Below are positions 36,195 through 44,864 of a stretch of DNA of 64,000 nucleotides, piece by piece. The notes beneath the pieces were generated by a model. It saw nothing but the letters and a program-made list of their open reading frames with translations, was not told the origin of the DNA and searched no databases. The stretch comes from Waddliaceae bacterium. GTDB lineage: Bacteria > Chlamydiota > Chlamydiia > Chlamydiales > GCA-2709385. The stretch lies in assembly GCA_002709385.1 (NCBI GenBank), contig PAQS01000048.1:1-64000 (forward strand), written 5' to 3'. Positions within the stretch are counted from its first letter, which is position 1. Every line of letters begins with the position of its first letter. The translations under genes and the position numbers were made by a program.

Positions 36195-37709
36195 ATGGTT
36201 GATACAATAGGACCTTACCAAATCGAAACAATGCTTGGAAAAGGAGGCATGAGTAACCTTTATTTAGGTACGCTTCCCAATAAGCAAGATGTTGTCATTA
36301 TTAAGGTCCTACAAGACAAATATATCGATAAACCGGCTGCCATTAAGGCATTCCAACGTGAGGCTACTATTCTTTCCCTTGCACAACACCCTCATATTGT
36401 AAATTTTTATGAGGAAGGTAACTGGGAAGGAAAGCCTTACATTGTTCTAGAATATATCGAAGGAATCTCTCTTCGAGAGTTTTTGATGCAAGATTCTCTA
36501 GATCTTCGTCGAGCTCTTGAGCTTGTTTTGCAAATCGCTTATGCGATTTGTCACCTTCACAGCCAAGGTGTTATCCATAGAGACCTTAAACCAGAGAACA
36601 TTCTATTAGATGACAATGGACAAGCCAAAGTTATTGATTTTGGAGTTGCAGACTTTCTCGATTCAATAAAAGGACAAAGTGACCCAAGCACCCCTCGCTT
36701 AGTGGGAACTCCTATTTATATGAGCCCAGAGCAAAGAGAGCACCCTGAACAAGTCGCTTTTGCTTCAGATTTATATTCTTTGGCCATCATCGCCTATGAA
36801 TTAGTCGTCGGTCGCCCTTCACAAGGAAAAATACAACTTTCTATTCTTCCTAAAGGCTTACAAACGATTTTAACAAAAGCCCTACAAAGTGAAGTAAAAC
36901 ATCGCTACCCAGACCTCACAGGCTTTATTGCAGATCTTACAACCTACATCAAATCTCCAAGCATTCAAAAAGAACGTTCTGGAGTCGATCTAGCTCTTGC
37001 CCGTAGCACTATTTTAGATGGTACACAAGAAATTTTAAGCCCTAGCCGTTTGCCTTCTTGGACAAAAACACGTATTGCTATTGGGCAATACCACCCAAGG
37101 CACCTATCCGGCATTTATCTTGATCTTCTTCCTACACCTAATGGTTCCTATTTACTTGTTTTAGCAAAACCATGCAGGCCTGGACGTGAATACTTAACAT
37201 ATAGCTGTGTTTTTCGTGGTATTCTACGTACTCTCACGGAGAGCTTAAACGAACCTACAGAAATTGCTCAACACCTCAACCAACTACTTATTAAAGACAA
37301 AAGTAAACAGTACTATTCTGCCACCTTTGTCTCAATGAACCCCGTAGATTCTGAAATAAAAGTTGTTAATTGCCAATCAGCTCCTTTATGGTGTTTTTCC
37401 TCTTCTAGTCGCGCACCTAAAGAACTTGGTGGTAACAACCCCCTTCTTGGCTCAGCTTTGGATACACAATACCAAGCAACAAGTCAGTGGTGGAACGTAG
37501 GTGATTCTTTCATTTTACATAGCGCACGAACGATTACTTCACCCAATGCTCGCGTACTACGTAGTAACATGGAAGATATTATTGGAAACTATGTTCACTC
37601 TTCTCCTACTAAACAAGTAAACGCATTAGTGAGAAAATGGAAAACTCTCGACAAGAAAAAATTGCGAGGAAAGTCTTTTGCATGCCTCAGCGTTAATCGT
37701 GTGGAGTAA
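36195..37709 (+). CDS. Pkn5-type Ser/Thr protein kinase with degenerate PP2C/SpoIIE-like C-terminus
   Basis: 504 residues. An intact-looking Hanks kinase occupies 1-270: glycine loop LGKGGMSNLYLG, Lys37, Glu56, HRDLKPEN (128-135) and DFG (148-150). Residues about 285-490 follow the SpoIIE/RsbU phosphatase pattern (segments beginning GIYLDLLPTPNGSYLLVLAK, YYSATFVSMNPVDSEIKVVN and NPLLGSALD), but most metal-binding aspartates are lost, so it is probably a non-catalytic sensor or binding domain. No membrane helix or signal. Matches CT673 (Pkn5) in position between sctQ and sctC. FHA domains of SctD are possible readers of its phosphorylation. Confidence 0.85.
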   Translation: MVDTIGPYQIETMLGKGGMSNLYLGTLPNKQDVVIIKVLQDKYIDKPAAIKAFQREATILSLAQHPHIVNFYEEGNWEGKPYIVLEYIEGISLREFLMQDSLDLRRALELVLQIAYAICHLHSQGVIHRDLKPENILLDDNGQAKVIDFGVADFLDSIKGQSDPSTPRLVGTPIYMSPEQREHPEQVAFASDLYSLAIIAYELVVGRPSQGKIQLSILPKGLQTILTKALQSEVKHRYPDLTGFIADLTTYIKSPSIQKERSGVDLALARSTILDGTQEILSPSRLPSWTKTRIAIGQYHPRHLSGIYLDLLPTPNGSYLLVLAKPCRPGREYLTYSCVFRGILRTLTESLNEPTEIAQHLNQLLIKDKSKQYYSATFVSMNPVDSEIKVVNCQSAPLWCFSSSSRAPKELGGNNPLLGSALDTQYQATSQWWNVGDSFILHSARTITSPNARVLRSNMEDIIGNYVHSSPTKQVNALVRKWKTLDKKKLRGKSFACLSVNRVE

Positions 37710-37841
37710 TGAATAGGCAATTTCCCTGGAAAGAAATGTTAATTTCTGGGATAAATTTTATTAAATACAAAGCAGCTTAGAATTTTATAAAATAATGCTG
37801 TTATACCCAAACTAATCCAACTGTTTATTTGCAGAGGTATC

Positions 37842-40799
37842 ATGGGACTGATTAAACTTAGAAACGCTTTGTTCGTGCTTTTTGGACTTTCGATTATCAG
37901 CACTTTTTCTTTAGTAGCCGATACCTTCGACGATGATATAGAAGATATCAATGAGATTTCTTCTACAAGACAAGAATACGAAGAAGATTTTCCCGGTAGT
38001 TTTCAAGACTTATTGCTACCTGAAAGTGAGGATACAGAAACTCCTTACGACGATTTCGACGATGTACCGAATTACAATATTGCTAGTGAAAAGATTCCTG
38101 CAGGTTCTCTTTTAGCATTAGCAGATAGAGCCGTTGCAGGTAATACAGATTCGGATTTGATTCATTATGATTTCATTATCAAGAATCCTCTTGGAAGTAT
38201 TGCTGTTACAGATGAGCCGTTAAGCCCTGAAGAAGATAATGACAAACGTTATGAAATTAATTTCAACAATGTGCCTATCACAGAATATCTGAAATTCATT
38301 TCAAAGATTTCCGGCAAAAATTTTGTTTTTGAAGAAAGTGATCTTGAATTCAACGTTACCATTGTGTCTGAAGTTCCCGCTTCTATCCAAGAAGTTCTAT
38401 CTATCTTAATGCAAGTTTTACGTATTCACGAATTATCGCTTTTAGAAGAAGGTGATAACCTCCTCATTCACCAAAACAAAAATGTGACTCAACCAGGTGC
38501 TTTAGTACCTGAAGATAGTAGATTAGACCAAGAAGTTATAACACGTGTTTTCCGCTTACACAACATAGGCGCAGAAGAACTTGCTGAAGTTCTCCAGCCC
38601 ATGCTTTCACCACAGGCTGTTTTACAAGTTATTGCAGAAACGAGAACTGTTGTTTTATCTGATTTCATTGGAACGGTAAAAAAAGTAGGCGATTTAATAC
38701 GCAGTCTAGACAAGCCTAATACTAGCTTAGAAATTGGACGCTATGTTGTACGTAGTACAGGAATGAGTACTTTGATTGAGTTGGCATCTAGAATATTAGA
38801 GCCTTTAGCCGAAGAAAATCCACTCATCATGGTTCCTCAATCTGCAACGAACTCTGTATTCATCGTTTCTACTCCTTACTTAGTAGAACGAACAATCGCA
38901 ATCATGTATACCCTTGATGTTAACCGCCGCGACCCAACAATTCGCCGCGATATTCAAACTGGTATACTTCCTGATTCTGTTTCAGATGCTTCAAACAAAA
39001 AAAATGAAACATCTACCAACAATAATCAGCGAACAAATGTTCGTCCTTCAACGCAAACCTCTACGCGCCGTCCAGCTGTAAGAGAAAAACCAGCTCCTGT
39101 ACGTGTTGTACGTATTCAAGAAAATGGTGAAGTCACTGATGAGTTAGGCAGAGTATTTGTTGCTAATGAGCTTGGACAACTTCAAAATGAAATTGGACAA
39201 ACTGTAAAGATTGATCCAAATGGACAGCTTGTAAATGAAAAAAGCGAGCCAGTTATCACTGTTCGATCTAATCAACTGACTAACTCTTTAGGTTCTACAT
39301 ACAAAATTGATGAACAAGGTCGTTTTGTTGATGATAAGTCTGGAGCAATCTACAGCCCAGAAGGCAATGGTGTTTTTCTTGGGAATGACGGTCAACGTTA
39401 TATCTTAGATGGACAAGGACGCTTTATTCTTCGCCCTACAACACCTGAAGAAAATACTGTAACTGATAGCTATCCTGACTTCAGCTTTTTTGAACCATCT
39501 TCAGAAGAGTCAAGTGTAGATTTTGATGCTGAATCACCTCTCTATGATTTCCGCGATCAAGGAATTCCTGGTGGCGATTTGGATATTCCTGACGCTTTTG
39601 CTGAAGATTTACCAGTAGGACATATCCAAAATACTTCCTTCTTCATTCACAAATTGGAATATCGTGAAGGTGCTCAAATTGAAAAAGCATTAAAAGCTAT
39701 TGGTGAAAGTCTACTGAATTCAGACAATGTAAACCAAGGCTTCGTATCGACTGTAAATAGCGTACAGTTTGTAGAAACTTCTAATGCAGTAGTATTTACC
39801 GGAGACCGAGCATCTATCGATCGCGTGAAAGAGCTTGTACAGTCACTTGACACACCTCTCCGACAGGTTTACATCGAAATGCTTATCATGGAAACAAACA
39901 TTGATAAAGCATTAGATTTCGGTGTTCAGTGGAGTGCAACAAACTTTAGCGGCAACACTTCATCTGGTGGTGGATTTATTACTCCAGGTTCCTTACTTCC
40001 TGCAGCAACAGCTACCGTAGCAACAAGCCCTGATGCTTCAGGATTTAGCAGCTCTGCAGGATTTAACCTCGGAATCATTGGTAAAGTATTAACAAAAGGT
40101 CCTGATGAATTTACTTCTATTGGAGCACTTGTTGATGCACTACATGCCGATGCAGATACGAATATTATTATGACACCTAGACTGGTTACAGAAGATGGTA
40201 AACCTGCTGAATTTTTTGTCGGATTCAATACACGTTTCCAAAAAGACTCTGTAGTCAACGCTGAAACCAGTGTTGTATCAACAAACTTTGAATTCCGTGA
40301 TGTTGGTACCAGACTGAAAATTCGTCCTCTACTAGGTAGTGGTGATATGATTACTCTCGATATCGAACAGGAAATTTCTTCTGAAATTTCTGGAGAGGAA
40401 TCTACTGATGATGAAGCTGATATTGCATCTTCCATTGGTCCAACCACACGAAAAAGCCGCACAACAACCCGTGTTCACGTAAATGACGGTCACTTCATCG
40501 TAATTAGTGGGATGATCAGTACTGAAACACTACGTTCACACTCAAAAATTCCATGTTTAGGTGGACTTCCTTGGGTTGGTAACGCTTTTGGTAGCACATC
40601 GAATCGTGACTTAAAACGAAACCTTATGATCTTTATCCGTCCTCACGTAATCACAACTCCTGAGGAAATAGCTGAACTTACAAAGCGTAAGCATGCAGAG
40701 TTTTATAATGACTCTACTCCAGACGCTAAATTCGACTATACAATAGATCCAGGGTTAGATTTCCTTGTTCCTCATAACAAGGGTCACTTAAAACGATGA
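37842..40799 (+). CDS. sctC: T3SS outer-membrane secretin SctC (CdsC)
   Basis: 985 residues. A signal peptide (LRNALFVLFGLSIISTFSLV, cleaved near residue 30) leads to periplasmic N-domains (FNNVPITEYLKFISKISGKN, then VFRLHNIGAEELAEVLQPML), and the secretin beta-barrel occupies about 590-960 (RQVYIEMLIMETNIDKALDF, then LRSHSKIPCLGGLPWVGNAF). Between N-domains and secretin, residues about 426-532 contain roughly six copies of a 16-17-residue motif rich in Gly, Asp, Asn and aromatic residues. The next gene starts within its stop codon (ATGA). Confidence 0.94.
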   Translation: MGLIKLRNALFVLFGLSIISTFSLVADTFDDDIEDINEISSTRQEYEEDFPGSFQDLLLPESEDTETPYDDFDDVPNYNIASEKIPAGSLLALADRAVAGNTDSDLIHYDFIIKNPLGSIAVTDEPLSPEEDNDKRYEINFNNVPITEYLKFISKISGKNFVFEESDLEFNVTIVSEVPASIQEVLSILMQVLRIHELSLLEEGDNLLIHQNKNVTQPGALVPEDSRLDQEVITRVFRLHNIGAEELAEVLQPMLSPQAVLQVIAETRTVVLSDFIGTVKKVGDLIRSLDKPNTSLEIGRYVVRSTGMSTLIELASRILEPLAEENPLIMVPQSATNSVFIVSTPYLVERTIAIMYTLDVNRRDPTIRRDIQTGILPDSVSDASNKKNETSTNNNQRTNVRPSTQTSTRRPAVREKPAPVRVVRIQENGEVTDELGRVFVANELGQLQNEIGQTVKIDPNGQLVNEKSEPVITVRSNQLTNSLGSTYKIDEQGRFVDDKSGAIYSPEGNGVFLGNDGQRYILDGQGRFILRPTTPEENTVTDSYPDFSFFEPSSEESSVDFDAESPLYDFRDQGIPGGDLDIPDAFAEDLPVGHIQNTSFFIHKLEYREGAQIEKALKAIGESLLNSDNVNQGFVSTVNSVQFVETSNAVVFTGDRASIDRVKELVQSLDTPLRQVYIEMLIMETNIDKALDFGVQWSATNFSGNTSSGGGFITPGSLLPAATATVATSPDASGFSSSAGFNLGIIGKVLTKGPDEFTSIGALVDALHADADTNIIMTPRLVTEDGKPAEFFVGFNTRFQKDSVVNAETSVVSTNFEFRDVGTRLKIRPLLGSGDMITLDIEQEISSEISGEESTDDEADIASSIGPTTRKSRTTTRVHVNDGHFIVISGMISTETLRSHSKIPCLGGLPWVGNAFGSTSNRDLKRNLMIFIRPHVITTPEEIAELTKRKHAEFYNDSTPDAKFDYTIDPGLDFLVPHNKGHLKR

Positions 40800-41743
40800 T
40801 CACTACACCATTTATAAATCGATTAGGAGTTCTCACACTCCTAGTCGCTTTACTTTGCACTTCTTGTCTCAAACACGAAACACAATTAGAGCCTCAAGTA
40901 AGCTACAAGGGTTTTCCTGCTCGTATAGCTCTTTTACCTTCTGCCTTCACAGAACTTTCTAGTACTGAATCAGATTCTGATTGGGGACGAGAATACAGAG
41001 CTGCAAAAGTTTTTGCAAAAGACAACGATTATTACAGAGCCATCACTTCTTATAAAAAGACTCTTGTATGGATTCCTGATTCTGAAAGTACACGTATAAT
41101 GGAAATCCATTACCATATTTTGCTTTCTTACTACCTTGGGCATAAACATAAGGCTGTCATTGATTACTTTGAACAAAGTCCTTTGCGTTTTGCGGACAAA
41201 AATTTTCCGGCTTTTCAAGATCTTTTGACTCTTCTTTATGATAGCTATTTACAAATCGGTGAAGCTGAAAAAGCAGAGCAAATCCGACAAGCAATTGCGA
41301 GTATCGATAAAGAAGAAGGGACAAGACTACATGCTCACTCAGCAGTCTACTATGGTGATTTTGCAGCAATGGATGAAGGACTTGACTCTCTTCAAGAGTT
41401 TCGCGATTCCTATGAAGACAACAAACTATCTGTAAAAACAGCTCGCCTACTTAATATCATCCCCGGAGCAGGCTACGCCTATGTCGGGCAAAAAAAAACA
41501 GCATTTACAGCTTTTATCCTAAACACAGTTTTCACTGCCGCTACAGTGTACTTTGCTAAAAATGATAATATCCCTATGGCTATTATACTTGCTGGTTTAG
41601 AAACTGGTTGGTATTTTGGTGGAATCAATGGAGCAGGCATAGCTGCAAAAGAATACAATGACAACCTTTACTCAAAGCTAGGAAAAAGCTTACTTCGCAC
41701 AGAAAAAGCTTTTCCAATCTTCAATTTGAATTATGCTTTTTAA
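40796..41743 (+). CDS. Probable lipoprotein with TPR-like region, partner of SctC or YidD-like protein
   Basis: 315 residues, overlapping sctC by four bases (ATGA), so translationally coupled. The N-terminus (LGVLTLLVALLCTSC) looks like a lipoprotein signal with Cys near residue 24. The middle (about 60-200) has helical TPR-like segments (AAKVFAKDNDYYRAITSYKK and others); the C-terminal 100 residues have two hydrophobic segments (FTAFILNTVFTAATVYFAKN, then IPMAIILAGL) preceded by LNIIPGAGYAYVGQ. Family not firmly recognised. Coupling to sctC suggests a secretin pilot or envelope role (inference). Confidence 0.6.
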   Translation: MITTPFINRLGVLTLLVALLCTSCLKHETQLEPQVSYKGFPARIALLPSAFTELSSTESDSDWGREYRAAKVFAKDNDYYRAITSYKKTLVWIPDSESTRIMEIHYHILLSYYLGHKHKAVIDYFEQSPLRFADKNFPAFQDLLTLLYDSYLQIGEAEKAEQIRQAIASIDKEEGTRLHAHSAVYYGDFAAMDEGLDSLQEFRDSYEDNKLSVKTARLLNIIPGAGYAYVGQKKTAFTAFILNTVFTAATVYFAKNDNIPMAIILAGLETGWYFGGINGAGIAAKEYNDNLYSKLGKSLLRTEKAFPIFNLNYAF

Positions 41744-42242
41744 ATACCTGTCTTATTTTCTAATCACTTTCAGCTGCTTCTTCAGCTTTTTATTCTCTAA
41801 TCCATGGGGAAAAGACGCTGATTTACTACAAAACACAAACACTTCTCCAAAAGTAAAGATTCAAGGGCCTGGCATTCGATTTGCAGAAATTGCTATCGGA
41901 TTTTTCCGCGACTATATTTCACCTGCAGATGGCCCACGAAGTCACTACTTTCCCAGTAGCTCGAAATACACTTTAGATGCCATCCGAGAATATGGCTTTT
42001 GGGAAGGGTTCCTTCTCGGTTCAGATAGATTACTTAGGGAAAATAACGCCGATTGGGTGTATCCCACCATCATTAAGGAGGGATACCGAATTAAACATGA
42101 TCCTATTAAGAAGCTTCATTCAATAAAGACTGTAAAGCCTCACGTAAGTTCTCCAACCCCTGCAAATATCCCTCATCACGAGACCGTCCAGGAGATTCTT
42201 GAAGGGGTAATACATAAGGGAAATCAATCATCTTTACAGTAA
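41733..42242 (+). CDS. yidD: YidD-like membrane protein insertion factor with odd C-terminus
   Basis: 169 residues, overlapping the previous gene by 11 bases. Residues 1-22 are hydrophobic. Residues 60-102 carry the YidD signature pattern (DYISPADGPRSHYFPSSSKY, then AIREYGFWEG and a basic RLLR), though the usual cysteines are Ser and His here. Members help YidC-dependent insertion of inner-membrane proteins. The last 45 residues have no family counterpart and are read antisense through the end of the inositol polyphosphate kinase gene, suggesting that the original 3' end was replaced. Confidence 0.7.
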   Translation: MLFKYLSYFLITFSCFFSFLFSNPWGKDADLLQNTNTSPKVKIQGPGIRFAEIAIGFFRDYISPADGPRSHYFPSSSKYTLDAIREYGFWEGFLLGSDRLLRENNADWVYPTIIKEGYRIKHDPIKKLHSIKTVKPHVSSPTPANIPHHETVQEILEGVIHKGNQSSLQ

Positions 42243-42927
42243 CACCATACTGACCTACATGATCATTACCTTCATATAGAATAAAGAGAGACGAAGAAAC
42301 AAACTCTATATCAGTATTTTCCTTGAACCAAGAATAAATAGGTTCAATTTGATCAAGAGTTTCCTGTATAGCATCTTTACGAAGACGAACACCATCAAAA
42401 TAATACTGACTTAGATGCTCTTTTACTTCACTAGAAACAATATTTCGACACTCATTCTTATCAACTTTTTCATAAGATTCTGTACAACGGTTGTATCTAC
42501 GATACCCTAAAACTCGATACCCCAACTCTCCTGTTGTCGTTTTCTGATCAACGATTTTTCGACGATCAATTTTCTCAACTCCCATATCAGTAACCCAAGT
42601 ACGGGTTCCCATTTTGATATCAATCATTGCTGGGTTCTGGTAGTTAGCTGTTAAATCCTCCATTTGGATATAAACTTCACCATCAACAATCGAAGAACCC
42701 TCATATTTTGGTGTAAAATTTTCTAGACCAGAGTACTCACTTATTATTTCATAAAAATGAGCTTCAGCTTCTTGAGTTTTTTTCAGAATAGAACTATCCC
42801 CTACCCGGATAATTTCCCCATGACCTGCCGCCTGATCAAAATCATCATTTGCTTTTCTAGAATCATCATCTTCTTCTATGTCATAATACGCATCTATTCT
42901 AGAAAAAATTCCTGTCAATTCACACAT
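42106..42927 (-). CDS. Eukaryotic-type inositol polyphosphate kinase (IPK family)
   Basis: 273 residues with the main IPK signatures in order: a candidate ATP-site lysine (SSILKK, 45-50), MEDLT (89-93), the substrate motif P-x3-D-x-K-x-G as PAMIDIKMGTRTW (99-111; Asp103, Lys105), GYRVLGYR, SSSLFILYEG (211-220), metal-site KMIDF (Asp235) and the C-terminal DEGYLQGLENL. This is the fold of IP3-kinase, IPMK and IP6-kinase, which phosphorylate soluble inositol phosphates with ATP. The family is mainly eukaryotic; chlamydiae have no known use for inositol phosphates, so a role on host pools, perhaps as a T3SS effector, is inferred. GAGG six bases before the ATG; 12 bases after the SulP gene. Confidence 0.9.
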   Translation of the reverse strand: MCELTGIFSRIDAYYDIEEDDDSRKANDDFDQAAGHGEIIRVGDSSILKKTQEAEAHFYEIISEYSGLENFTPKYEGSSIVDGEVYIQMEDLTANYQNPAMIDIKMGTRTWVTDMGVEKIDRRKIVDQKTTTGELGYRVLGYRRYNRCTESYEKVDKNECRNIVSSEVKEHLSQYYFDGVRLRKDAIQETLDQIEPIYSWFKENTDIEFVSSSLFILYEGNDHVGQYGVTVKMIDFPYVLPLQESPGRSRDEGYLQGLENLREALQSLLNEAS

Positions 42928-42939
42928 CTTCAGCCTCGC

Positions 42940-44784
42940 TTATTCCACCGGAATTGGTTTGGTATCTAAACCAATAATTACAGTAGGAATACTTTCCCTT
43001 TTTCGCTTTTTATCTTCTAGTACAAGTTCTTTAGCTCGAATAAAAGAAGTCATGGCTGCAAAACGCGGCCTTGATTCCTCAAACATAGAAATATTATCTT
43101 TTCCAATGACTTTATCAATACCTGAATCAATTATTACACGATAAACCCAGCGAGTAACTCCAGCTAAAATTAAATGCCTACCTGTACTCTCTAAATACTC
43201 GTGAAGCTGTTGTAAAGCAAAGCAACTTGTTGCATCCATATGCCGAGCATTACGCATATGCAAAATCAATACCCGTATTTGCTGGTCACGAGCGAGAGTT
43301 TTTAACGACGCTTGAAACAAATCTGCCGAACCAAAGAAAAGATCTCCTTCTATATTCACTAAACAAATTTCTGGGTTAGGACGTGACTCAGCAGAACTTA
43401 AAGGTTTGAATTCACCTGCTTCATTAAAGCCATATTCAACAAGTGAAGGATTAGCTGCTTTTCTTAAATAAAGAGTTACCGATGTAGTTACCCCTAAGAA
43501 AAAAGCTAAATCTAAACTTAAGAAAAAAGAAGAGAGCACTGTTACTGCAAGAACTAAAGCATCCGATCCCGTAGTCCAGACACTTAAACGAAACTGTTTC
43601 GCATCAACCATTCCCGCAGAAGTAAAGAGCAAAAGAGCAGCTAATGAAGCGAGGGGAATATAAGTAACAAGACCACCAAGAAATAATAAAATAGCAGCGA
43701 CAACAACACCACCTAATATAGTAGCCATGCGAGTTTGAGCTCCCGATGCCAAGTTCAAAGCACTTCGAGAAGGACTTCCCGATACAGCCATAGCACCCAA
43801 AAGAGAAGAGAAAACATTCCCCATCCCCAAACCAAAAATTTCTTGATTCACTTCAAATCGCTGCCCGCTTGTTGCTGAAATAGACTTCGCAACAGAACTT
43901 GCTTCTAACACTGATAACAAAGCAATCATCAATGCCAAAGGCAAGAGACTATTTAAAACCTGTAAATCAAAGAAAGGTATTGTAGGGCGCACTGAAGTTA
44001 AATGAATCTCACCATAATCACGAACTAAAACGACAGAACTTTGCCCTTCAACCCACTCAGCCGGGCTCCAACCCAAAACTTGTACCAAAACTGCAGCTAG
44101 AATCAATACAATCACAGCTTTTGGAAAACGGGTTTTTATACCTTTCATCAAAATCAAACAACTTAGGCTAAACACTCCAATAATAGTTGTATGCCAATCC
44201 AAATTACCTACATGACTAAACACATAGAGGATTTTACTAAAGAGAGAGTGCACTCCTTCCATTTTATTTAAGCCAAAAAAGGTAAAAAGCTGGTTTACAG
44301 CAATAGCCATTGCTGCCCCACAAATATACCCTATAACGACCGAACGACTCACAAACTGTGTTAATTTCCCCAGCTTGAAATACCCTGCTAAAATCTGAAA
44401 AATACCAGCCAAAAAGCCTATTTGAGTCACAAGCTGCATAGCAATGACATTCCTCTCAAGAGGAGTCGCATCTTGGTAAAAGTTGTAAAGAATTTCCGCT
44501 GTTCCAGCTTGAATAAGTACCGCTATAGCATTAGTTGGACCAATAACTAAATGCTTAGAAGAACCAAAAGCACCACCAAAAATAGCACCAAAAACTGCTG
44601 CAAATAAACCAGCTGCAGGTGGTAAATTAGCAACTAACGCATAAGCCATCGCCTGAGGAATAGCCAGTAAAGCTACTGTAAGAGCTGCTGTAAGATCATG
44701 GCGAAACGTATCTGATGTGTAACCATGTAACTCATCAGCTAAAGAAGAAATAACAACTGACTCTGAATCAGATTTATCAACCAT
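42940..44784 (-). CDS. SulP-family anion transporter with STAS domain
   Basis: 614 residues. Residues about 30-430 hold many membrane helices typical of SulP/SLC26 carriers (AIPQAMAYALVANLPPAAGL, then FGSSKHLVIGPTNA), and residues about 465-580 are a C-terminal STAS domain (ICLVNIEGDLFFGSADLFQA, then MDATSCFALQQL). Carries sulfate, bicarbonate or a similar anion; the substrate is not readable. AGGGG directly precedes the ATG. The IPK gene follows 12 bases downstream, so the two are likely one transcript. Confidence 0.93.
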   Translation of the reverse strand: MVDKSDSESVVISSLADELHGYTSDTFRHDLTAALTVALLAIPQAMAYALVANLPPAAGLFAAVFGAIFGGAFGSSKHLVIGPTNAIAVLIQAGTAEILYNFYQDATPLERNVIAMQLVTQIGFLAGIFQILAGYFKLGKLTQFVSRSVVIGYICGAAMAIAVNQLFTFFGLNKMEGVHSLFSKILYVFSHVGNLDWHTTIIGVFSLSCLILMKGIKTRFPKAVIVLILAAVLVQVLGWSPAEWVEGQSSVVLVRDYGEIHLTSVRPTIPFFDLQVLNSLLPLALMIALLSVLEASSVAKSISATSGQRFEVNQEIFGLGMGNVFSSLLGAMAVSGSPSRSALNLASGAQTRMATILGGVVVAAILLFLGGLVTYIPLASLAALLLFTSAGMVDAKQFRLSVWTTGSDALVLAVTVLSSFFLSLDLAFFLGVTTSVTLYLRKAANPSLVEYGFNEAGEFKPLSSAESRPNPEICLVNIEGDLFFGSADLFQASLKTLARDQQIRVLILHMRNARHMDATSCFALQQLHEYLESTGRHLILAGVTRWVYRVIIDSGIDKVIGKDNISMFEESRPRFAAMTSFIRAKELVLEDKKRKRESIPTVIIGLDTKPIPVE

Positions 44785-44815
44785 ACCCCTACTTTAGATT
44801 TCTACGAGCAAGATA

Positions 44816-44847
44816 ACAAGTTTAAATTTAAAAAAATTCAAACTTGT
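44816..44847 (-). terminator. Hairpin after the PAP2-like gene
   Basis: Perfect 8-bp arms (44816-44823 with 44840-44847) enclosing an AT-only inner pairing. It lies just past the stop of the minus-strand gene and before the sulP start. Weak T-run, so moderate support. Confidence 0.45.
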
Positions 44848-44864
44848 AGAGTCTTTTCTAAAAC

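Noticed and set aside
37709-37780. 23-codon frame overlapping the kinase stop (TAATG)
   Set aside because: Too short to support and no ribosome site; it ends well before sctC, unlike the 28148 frame that fills its gap.
39926-40462. 178-residue minus-strand frame inside sctC
   Set aside because: Low-complexity Ser/Val-rich translation opposite a strongly conserved secretin barrel; shadow frame.
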